From: Planctomycetota bacterium
GTDB taxonomy: Bacteria > Planctomycetota > SZUA-567
Reading direction: 5' to 3'
Length of the DNA stretch: 8,766 nucleotides
Assembly (NCBI GenBank): GCA_020861125.1
Contig: JAJBSZ010000106.1
Coordinates: 1 to 8,766, forward strand
How positions within the stretch are numbered: position 1 is the stretch's first letter; the number at the start of each line of letters is the position of its first letter. A program made the position numbers and the translations under genes. Below the pieces are notes generated by a model. That model was not told the DNA's origin, made no database searches, and saw only the letters and a program-made list of their open reading frames with translations. Shown one piece after another: positions 1-5,121 of the stretch.

Positions 1-930
1 ATCCGGTGCAATCCCGATTCCATAGGGCGGTGCTCCCTGACGCATCCGTTCCAGGTTTAAGAGAGCCACAGCCACGGCCAGCAGGTCGGCGCAGCCGCCC
101 GGGCTGATGCGCCGGGCGGTGAAATCCACGTTCATCGCCGCCAGGGCCGCCCTGCCGTTTGGCGCCAGGGCGCCGCCCCGACGGAGACAGGCCCGCGCCG
201 ACCGCTGCATATGGCGGAGGGCCGGCAGTCCGCCGCGGTGGATCACATTGCTGTCGTCCACGTTGGCCATGAGCTGCAGCAGGGCCTGGAGGACGACGCG
301 CTCGGCCGGAGCTCCGCCGGCGTGGCGGCGAAAAACGGGCAAGGCGTGGCGTCGGACCGACGCGAAACCGGACAGGGCTTCGCCGCGCGCGCCGGCTATG
401 CCGGTGGCACGGAACACGGCCAGACCGTGGGAGCCGGTGGCCGTGTGTAACTCCCCGGCGCAGGGCCGGACGATGCGAGCGACGGTGGCGCAGAGGGTTT
501 CGCAGTCCATCCGGCGACCGCGGGCGAAGATCCGGCCGGCCGCAGCGGCGACCAGGCCCAGGGAAAACAGGGCGCCCTTGTGGGTATTGACGCCGCCCGT
601 CGCCGCGAACATTTCCCGCTCGCCTTCCCGGCCGATGAGCCGGAGGGCGGGCAGCAGCCCGGCCGGCGGTCCCCGGTAGGCGGTACCCGCCGCCGCCAGG
701 CGCGTCAGATACGGGGCGATGGCCCGAACGCTTCGGCGGAACAGCCGCCAGTCCATGTCGGCATGGGCGCCGCTGTTGTCCAGGTCCACCAGCCCCGGTT
801 TTGGGGTGGCGCCCACTTCGGTCAGGAGCGCGTCAACGCAGCAGCGGCCTATGGCGTCGGGCATCGGAGTTCTCTTTTCGGGCGCCAGGCGGCACAGCGC
901 CCCGGCGCCCGGCTGTGGTATGGCGGTCAT
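1..930 (-). CDS. citG: Triphosphoribosyl-dephospho-CoA synthase CitG, 3' end cut by window edge
   Basis: CitG condenses ATP with dephospho-CoA to make the precursor of the citrate lyase acyl-carrier prosthetic group, in the cytoplasm. I translated the minus strand directly: 310 codons are open to position 1 with no stop. Family blocks in order are TPKPGLVD (42-49), NSGAHADM (52-59), GGVNTHKGALFSLGL (112-126), GARGEALSGF (180-189), DDSNVIHRGG (225-234) and SPGGCADLLA (276-285). Enteric CitG is about 290 residues, so little is probably missing. The ATG at 930 overlaps the transporter stop as ATGA and puts TEV at residue 37, close to its place in E. coli CitG, so I prefer it. An in-frame ATG at 864, preceded by a purine-rich stretch, is an alternative. 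Being last after the transporter suggests translational coupling. Identity is seen from motifs; function follows from the family. Confidence 0.93.
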   Translation of the reverse strand, partial: MTAIPQPGAGALCRLAPEKRTPMPDAIGRCCVDALLTEVGATPKPGLVDLDNSGAHADMDWRLFRRSVRAIAPYLTRLAAAGTAYRGPPAGLLPALRLIGREGEREMFAATGGVNTHKGALFSLGLVAAAAGRIFARGRRMDCETLCATVARIVRPCAGELHTATGSHGLAVFRATGIAGARGEALSGFASVRRHALPVFRRHAGGAPAERVVLQALLQLMANVDDSNVIHRGGLPALRHMQRSARACLRRGGALAPNGRAALAAMNVDFTARRISPGGCADLLAVAVALLNLERMRQGAPPYGIGIAPD

Positions 931-2243
931 GCCACCAGCCAGGGAGCGAGAAGGGAGGCGATGAGCAGGATGATGGCGCCGCCGATGCGGGAGGATATCT
1001 GGGCGAACGGCATCAGGTTCATGCGGTCACCAGCGCCCAGTACCGCTACGTCGCCGGCGCCGCCGGTGTTGGCCATGCACAGGCCGGCGGTTATGGCGGA
1101 TTCGACGAAGTTCATCCGCATCACGAGACCGCCGAGGCCGGCGCCGAGGGCGGCCAGAAACGTGACCGCAAAGGCGATGAGCAGGTAGGCCGGGTTGGAA
1201 ACCGCTTCGAGAATAATCGGAATTTCAATGGAGGTCAGGCTGACGCAGACCAGGATGGTCGGCACACCGATAAAGGAAATCAGGCCGTACCAGGCTTCGG
1301 CCGATTTCTCCATCTGCTGGGGAAGGAGGCCGAAGATCTTCAGGGCGGCGGTGGCCATGATGGTCCAGGCGTAGGGGTGGATGCTAGAAAACAGGAATTT
1401 GCTGATGAGGTACCCGAGTATGTACAGCGCGCCGGCCATCAGGAATCCGGCGCCCAGGTCGACATAGCCGGCGCCCACCAGCTTGTCCTCCTCCCGCGCC
1501 TCAAATACCTCGCCGGTCCGCATAATCACGCCGTTGCCGGAAAATCCCGGGAAGAAGCGGTCGCTCTTCTGGCCCAGGACGTTGAGGATGGCGGCGAAAA
1601 GAATGGCGAACAGATTGGCCAGGGTGACTGCCGGCATCAGCACGGACAGGAGCGAACCCGTGTCCGTCAGCCCCTGGGCCTGCCCATAGATCTGGGAAAT
1701 GGGAATGGCGCCGGCGCCGATGCCGCCGCCCATGATGGGGATTGCCAGATACGCGAGGGCGCCACGGAAGCCGTAGCCGGTTATCTGGCCGATCAGGCCG
1801 CCTCCCAGGAAGGCGAGGACGAGACCGAGCGCCAGGGGAACGATGTACCGCGAACCGGCCTTGATCAGGATTTCCCGGTCCATGGCGAGAATGCTGCCGC
1901 AGATGAGGGCGGCGATGAAATACTCGATATAACCCATGGTGCCGGTGTAGAAGACCTCGGTGAACTTGACCGTCCGTTCCGGCATGATGCCGAAATAGAC
2001 GAGCAGGGTCGGCACGAACAGGCACAGTAAGGAAGGTCCGCCGATCATGTTGACGGTATGGCTGCGGGTTCCAATCCAGGTGAGGAGGCCGCCCAGGGAC
2101 AGGCAGAAGACGAATCCGGTCAGAAAGTTGGTGGGTATGACGCCGCTCCAGGCGCCCGTCATGATCACCAGGAAGATCACCAGAAAGTAGCCGAGGGGAA
2201 GCCCGAGAATGGTTACGCCGTTCGGCCGTGGATCGGTTGCCAT
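927..2243 (-). CDS. 2-hydroxycarboxylate transporter (2HCT family, CitS/CitP/MaeN type)
   Basis: This 438-residue inner-membrane carrier has about eleven hydrophobic segments and the two family hallmark loops. The first is GGGIGAGAIPISQIY (172-186). The second is GLCMANTGGAGDVAVLGAG (387-405), followed by FAQISSRIGG (413-422). Family members move citrate, malate or related 2-hydroxyacids by Na+ or H+ symport, or by precursor/product exchange. The family-wide Arg is present (R419, matching R428 of CitS by a constant offset of 9). The CitS citrate contacts I recall as N186, R402 and S405 are Ile175, Thr393 and Ala396 here, so I do not call it a dedicated citrate transporter. The start ATG has AAGGAG about 8 nt upstream, and citF lies 30 bp away. 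It sits between citF and citG and so belongs to the lyase operon. Its length is usual for the family. Family assignment is firm; substrate is inferred. Confidence 0.93.
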   Translation of the reverse strand: MATDPRPNGVTILGLPLGYFLVIFLVIMTGAWSGVIPTNFLTGFVFCLSLGGLLTWIGTRSHTVNMIGGPSLLCLFVPTLLVYFGIMPERTVKFTEVFYTGTMGYIEYFIAALICGSILAMDREILIKAGSRYIVPLALGLVLAFLGGGLIGQITGYGFRGALAYLAIPIMGGGIGAGAIPISQIYGQAQGLTDTGSLLSVLMPAVTLANLFAILFAAILNVLGQKSDRFFPGFSGNGVIMRTGEVFEAREEDKLVGAGYVDLGAGFLMAGALYILGYLISKFLFSSIHPYAWTIMATAALKIFGLLPQQMEKSAEAWYGLISFIGVPTILVCVSLTSIEIPIILEAVSNPAYLLIAFAVTFLAALGAGLGGLVMRMNFVESAITAGLCMANTGGAGDVAVLGAGDRMNLMPFAQISSRIGGAIILLIASLLAPWLVA

Positions 2244-2273
2244 GGTTCCGCTCCTTTTTCGTAGTGGGGTGCT

Positions 2274-3677
2274 CTAACAGACCGCCCGGATTTCGTCGAT
2301 CTGGGTTCCGTCCCGGTAGATGACCCGGCCGACGATCCGCTCGCCCAGGACCGGCGGGCGGGGAACGCCGTTCAGGCGCTCCGCCATCTGGCGGAGTTCG
2401 TCGATGTCCCGCACGGTCACGCCGGCATCCTTCAGGGCGTCGCGGAGATCCGGCCGTCGGGGGTTCACCGCCACCCCGACCTGCGTCACCAGGGCGTCGA
2501 CGGTGCGGCCGGGGGTGGAGACGGTCAGGACCTTTTCCACCGCGATGGACAGACGCGCCAGGCTGAGCGGGGCGACGATCAGCGCCAGCTTCGCGCCGGC
2601 GGCGACGTCCGAATGCCCGCCCGACCCGCCGATGATACAGCCGTTGGAGTTGGTGTGCACGTTGACGTTGAAATCGAGATCGATCTGGGTCGCCCCAAGA
2701 ACCACCGCGTCCAGCGCGTCGGCAGCGCAGCTTTTGGCGGTCGGACTGGCGTAGTGGCTGGCGGTGATCTCGCGGTGCCGCGGGTTGGTGCGGAGGGATT
2801 CCACCGCCTTGAGGTCGAAGCACTGGCCATCGAGGAGGGACTCGAAGCAGCCGGCCTCCAGCATGTCCACCAGATACCCGGTGGTGCCGCCCAGGGCGAA
2901 GCTGCCGGTGACGCCGCGACGGAGCATGATCTCCTTCAGCCCCTGACCGACGGCGAGAGAGGCGCCGCCCGCACCCGTCTGGAAGGAAAACCCGTCCCGG
3001 ACCAGTCCGGACGCGTCGATCACCCGGACGGCGGTGTCGGCGATGCGGAGAGCGACGGGATCCCGGGTCATCCGGGTGGTGCCGGAAACGATGCCCTGCG
3101 GATCGCCAATGGCGTCGATGGCGACAACGTAGTCGATGCCCGTTTCGTCGATGGAGAAATCGGCCAGGGGATAGGGAACCAGGTTGTCGGTAATCACCAC
3201 CGACTTCCCGGCGTACTGCGCGTCGGCGAAGGCGTAGCCGAGGGAGCCGCAGGCGGATTTGCCGATGCGGCCGGTGCAGTTGCCCCTGGCATCGGCGGTG
3301 GGAGCGGCGATGAAGGCGACGTCGATCCGGGATTTGCCGGTTTCGATATCGCTCGGCCGGCCGCCGTGGGTGCGGAATATCACCGGCTTTTGCAAAATGC
3401 CCCGGCTGATGGCGGCCCCGACGGCGGGGCCGATGTAGTTGGTCTCGAGGCCGGTGACCACGCCCGATTCAATATGCTTGATCAGCGGCGCATGGCCGTC
3501 ATGGATGGAACTGGCATTGATGGTGAGATCGCGAAGGCCCAGCCGGGCGATGACGTCCATGGTCTTGTTCAGAACGTAATCACCGCTCCGGAGATGGTGG
3601 TGGAACGAGATGCACATGCCGTCCTCGAGACCGCAGGTGCGGATGGCATCCTCGAGCGAGGCGACGACTTTGCTCAT
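2274..3677 (-). CDS. citF: Citrate lyase alpha subunit CitF (acetyl-ACP:citrate CoA-transferase)
   Basis: CitF swaps the acetyl group on the acyl carrier for citrate, giving citryl-ACP for CitE, in the cytoplasmic lyase complex. The protein is 467 residues. Recognisable blocks are SLEDAIRTCGLEDGM (7-21), SFHHHLRSGDY (24-34), IDVAFIAAP (118-126), TGRIGKSACGSLGYA (135-149), GFSFQTGAGGASLA (229-242), LDFNVNVHTNSNG (334-346) and GGSGGHSDVAAGA (350-362). All align with E. coli CitF as I recall it. That protein is about 510 residues; this one lacks roughly the first 45. The short N-terminus appears real, because the in-frame citE stop lies two codons upstream (TAG GCC ATG) and a GGAGG site precedes the start. 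A different substrate such as citramalate cannot be excluded from sequence alone. The ORF ends with Cys and a TAG stop. Confidence 0.95.
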   Translation of the reverse strand: MSKVVASLEDAIRTCGLEDGMCISFHHHLRSGDYVLNKTMDVIARLGLRDLTINASSIHDGHAPLIKHIESGVVTGLETNYIGPAVGAAISRGILQKPVIFRTHGGRPSDIETGKSRIDVAFIAAPTADARGNCTGRIGKSACGSLGYAFADAQYAGKSVVITDNLVPYPLADFSIDETGIDYVVAIDAIGDPQGIVSGTTRMTRDPVALRIADTAVRVIDASGLVRDGFSFQTGAGGASLAVGQGLKEIMLRRGVTGSFALGGTTGYLVDMLEAGCFESLLDGQCFDLKAVESLRTNPRHREITASHYASPTAKSCAADALDAVVLGATQIDLDFNVNVHTNSNGCIIGGSGGHSDVAAGAKLALIVAPLSLARLSIAVEKVLTVSTPGRTVDALVTQVGVAVNPRRPDLRDALKDAGVTVRDIDELRQMAERLNGVPRPPVLGERIVGRVIYRDGTQIDEIRAVC

Positions 3678-3680
3678 GGC

Positions 3681-4547
3681 CTATCTCCCTCCGTTCAGAT
3701 CGGCCGCGGCGGCAAGCACCGTGCGCGCCCGCTCGACAACGGGGGCGTCGATCATCTTCCCGTTGAGGGAAATGGCACCCTTGCCCAGGCGTTTGGCCTC
3801 CTCGATGGCGGCGAATACCCGGTGGGCATATTCAATCTCGGCGGCACTCGGGCTGAAGATCTCGTTGACCGGGTCGATGTGCCGGGGAGAAATCACCGCT
3901 TTGCCGGTAAATCCCAGAGCCTTGGCCAAGGCCGCGTCGCGGCGCAGGCCCTCCAGATCGTCGATGTCGGTGAACGGCGTGTCGAAGACGTCCTTGCCCG
4001 CCGCCCGGGCGGCATTCACGAGGCGGGAGCGGGCGTAGGCGATTTCCCCGCCCTCCTTCGTCCGCCCGCAGCGCAGGTCGGCGGTCAGGTCCTCGGCGCC
4101 CAGGTAGAGGGCCGTCACCCGGTCGCCCGCCGTGGCGATGGCGAAGGCGTTTTCCAGCCCCAGGGCGGTTTCGATGAGCGGCATGAGGGCAGTCTTGCCG
4201 TTCAGGCCCGCGCCGGACTCCACCTCGCGCATCTTTTCCACCAGCGTTTTGATGTAGTCACCGCCGGAGACCTTGGTCGGCATGAGAATATCTGGCCCCA
4301 GCGGCAGCATCGTCTCGACGTCCTGCTCCCAGTAGGGCGTGTCCAGAGCGTTGATGCGGACGATGATGGTGCGGCCGGAAAAGTCGAGGCTGGCGAGGAC
4401 ATGCCGGACCAGGATGCGGGCGGCATCCTTTTCCTCCGGGGCAATCGCGTCCTCGAGATCGAAGATCACCGCGTCGGCGCCGAGGCTGCCACCGTTGATC
4501 AGCATGTTCGGGTTGTTGCCGGGCAGGAACAGCATGGAACGGATCAT
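3681..4547 (-). CDS. citE: Citrate lyase beta subunit CitE (citryl-ACP lyase)
   Basis: CitE cleaves citryl-ACP to oxaloacetate and acetyl-ACP, and is a Mg2+-dependent TIM-barrel protein of the HpcH/HpaI superfamily. The 288-residue protein has the usual length. It starts with RSMLFLPGNNPNML (3-16), a strongly conserved CitE beginning. Other blocks are DAVIFDLEDAIAPEEK (25-40), VRINALDTPYW (63-73, with R64 as a likely substrate-binding Arg), LMPLIET (121-127) and LGAEDLTADL (149-158). The expected Mg2+ ligands are E126 and D153, both present. The C-terminus carries NGKMIDAPVVERA (262-274), typical of the family. The start codon overlaps the citD stop as ATGA, with GGAGG about 7 nt upstream, so translation is probably coupled to citD. 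citF follows after 3 bp. CitE paralogues occur outside citrate lyase, but flanking citD and citF make this a true lyase subunit. Confidence 0.96.
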   Translation of the reverse strand: MIRSMLFLPGNNPNMLINGGSLGADAVIFDLEDAIAPEEKDAARILVRHVLASLDFSGRTIIVRINALDTPYWEQDVETMLPLGPDILMPTKVSGGDYIKTLVEKMREVESGAGLNGKTALMPLIETALGLENAFAIATAGDRVTALYLGAEDLTADLRCGRTKEGGEIAYARSRLVNAARAAGKDVFDTPFTDIDDLEGLRRDAALAKALGFTGKAVISPRHIDPVNEIFSPSAAEIEYAHRVFAAIEEAKRLGKGAISLNGKMIDAPVVERARTVLAAAADLNGGR

Positions 4548-4819
4548 CGCGCCTCCTCCCTGCCGGCCCGGGCCAGGGCGGTTTCCACCCGGGCGCGGAT
4601 GACGCAGTCCAGGGCGCCCCGATCGTCCGCCTTGACCAAGATGTCGGTCACGCCGTGCGCGGCCAGGGTCTCCCGGATGACCCGTTCGATCTCCGGGCCA
4701 AACTGCTGCATGACGGTCGAGGTGAGATCGATGCGGATGCCGCCCTGGTGCGGGAATACCTCCAGAAAAATGTCGCTGGACTCAAGCGTCCCGGCAATGG
4801 CGCGGTGCACTACGCTCAT
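4544..4819 (-). CDS. citD: Citrate lyase gamma subunit CitD (acyl-carrier protein)
   Basis: CitD is the small acyl carrier of citrate lyase. It bears 2'-(5''-phosphoribosyl)-3'-dephospho-CoA on a serine and carries the acetyl/citryl thioester between CitF and CitE. The 91-residue sequence has the family's attachment motif AGTLESSD (9-16); Ser14 is at the same position as the modified serine of Klebsiella CitD. The C-terminal block DDRGALDCVIRARVETAL (65-82) matches the DDKGALDC...RAR signature. The start is preceded by AAGGAGGAGGCC, a near-perfect ribosome binding site, and this is the first gene after the divergent control region. Its length (about 90-98 in relatives) is normal. Modification should need CitG, encoded at the operon end, and CitX, which is not in the window. 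Confidence 0.95.
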   Translation of the reverse strand: MSVVHRAIAGTLESSDIFLEVFPHQGGIRIDLTSTVMQQFGPEIERVIRETLAAHGVTDILVKADDRGALDCVIRARVETALARAGREEAR

Positions 4820-4857
4820 GGCCTCCTCCTTTTCGGCTGACGGGCACGGTGCTGGTG

Positions 4858-4882
4858 AAAATTCGGCCCTCGGCGGGCGAAT
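4858..4882 (-). terminator. Terminator-like hairpin in the cit leader (possible attenuator)
   Basis: On the minus strand, ATTCGCCC (4882-4875) pairs with GGGCCGAAT (4869-4861) with one bulged base, around the loop GCCGA. The 3' arm runs directly into four T residues (4861-4858). It lies about 80 nt into the predicted cit transcript and about 40 nt upstream of the citD start. The stem is GC-rich, but the T-run is short and interrupted by C. It may be a weak terminator, an attenuator or a chance structure. Confidence 0.35.
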
Positions 4883-4924
4883 GCGGTTTGTGGTCGCTCG
4901 GTCGGACAGTGAGTGGAAATGGGG

Positions 4925-4952
4925 TTGCGAATGTCAGGAAGCGTGATATAAT
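4925..4952 (+). promoter_or_regulatory. Candidate promoter for the divergent dehydrogenase gene
   Basis: On the plus strand, TTGCGA (4925-4930) is followed after 16 bp by a perfect TATAAT (4947-4952). Predicted initiation is near 4959, giving a leader of about 160 nt. The -35 box matches 4 of 6 and the spacer is one base short, so it is weaker than the opposing promoter. Its -10 box lies inside the operator-like dyad. Confidence 0.45.
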
Positions 4953-4963
4953 ATCATATATCA
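4944..4963. promoter_or_regulatory. Operator-like dyad between the two divergent promoters
   Basis: The sequence TGATATAATATCATATATCA has 7-bp arms TGATATA and TATATCA around 6 bp. It also contains a nested odd-centred palindrome, TGATAT-A-ATATCA (4944-4956). It covers the plus-strand -10 box and the predicted start region of the minus-strand transcript. The position and symmetry fit a dimeric repressor. As I recall, GntR-family regulators such as Enterococcus CitO bind AT-rich sites at citrate lyase operons. No regulator gene is in the window, so the binder is unknown. AT-rich promoter DNA makes chance dyads common. Confidence 0.45.
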
Positions 4964-4966
4964 AAA

Positions 4967-4995
4967 ATCATAATATTGCGGCTGATCTTTGTCAA
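4967..4995 (-). promoter_or_regulatory. Sigma70-type promoter for the cit operon
   Basis: Read on the minus strand, a perfect TTGACA (4995-4990) is followed after 17 bp by TATGAT (4972-4967), one mismatch from TATAAT. Transcription should begin near 4960 and give a leader of about 140 nt before citD. This is the best promoter match in the window, and it faces the operon that needs one. Housekeeping-sigma consensus is known; use in vivo is inferred. Confidence 0.7.
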
Positions 4996-5034
4996 GTGCG
5001 GGTCGCATTAATTTCGTGGTTCCATCCGGCAGCA

Positions 5035-5069
5035 GGGAAACCGATTGTCGGCTATCACCGGTTGTTCCC
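5035..5069 (+). promoter_or_regulatory. Inverted repeat in the dehydrogenase 5' leader
   Basis: GGGAAACCG (5035-5043) can pair with CGGT and TTCCC (5059-5062 and 5065-5069), leaving a 2-nt bulge and a 15-nt loop. An alternative small hairpin, CCGA-TTG-TCGG (5041-5051), uses part of the same arm, so the two folds exclude each other. It ends about 50 nt before the start codon and does not cover the ribosome binding site. I do not recognise it as a known riboswitch. Confidence 0.25.
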
Positions 5070-5121
5070 GTCCATAACGTTTGCGTCTGTTCGTCCATTC
5101 ACTCTGAAAGGGGGGTGTCCC

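Larger units (their letters stand above)
4820..5121. promoter_or_regulatory. Divergent intergenic control region between citD and the dehydrogenase gene
   Basis: This 302-bp stretch has no convincing gene. It is the only clearly AT-rich part of the window, with the richest core at about 4944-4976. It contains one candidate promoter on each strand, a central dyad, a terminator-like hairpin in the cit leader and an inverted repeat in the dehydrogenase leader, each listed separately. A plus-strand reading frame happens to be open through it from 4849, but its translation before 5122 does not resemble any dehydrogenase N-terminus. Confidence 0.75.

Noticed and set aside
801..2030. Plus-strand open frame of 409 codons antisense to the transporter
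   Set aside because: The opposite strand encodes an unmistakable 2HCT transporter; this frame is low-complexity and hydrophilic without motifs.
1501..2823. Minus-strand open frame of 440 codons overlapping citF and the transporter
   Set aside because: It is a frame-shifted reading of the two real genes, rich in Arg and Pro as expected for GC-rich shadow frames.
2613..4946. Very long plus-strand open frame (777 codons) across citF, citE and citD
   Set aside because: It is antisense to three genes with clear motifs. Its Gly/Ala/Asp/Val-rich composition is the typical mirror of GC-rich coding sequence, and it has no ribosome binding site or recognisable domain.
4782..4964. 60-codon minus-strand frame at the very start of the cit leader, a possible leader peptide
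   Set aside because: It begins with TTG at or before the predicted transcription start, has no ribosome binding site, and overlaps citD out of frame.
4849..5121. N-terminal extension of the dehydrogenase by 91 codons
   Set aside because: The frame is open, but the extension crosses the AT-rich promoter core, does not resemble a dehydrogenase or targeting peptide, and a strong ribosome binding site precedes the ATG at 5122.
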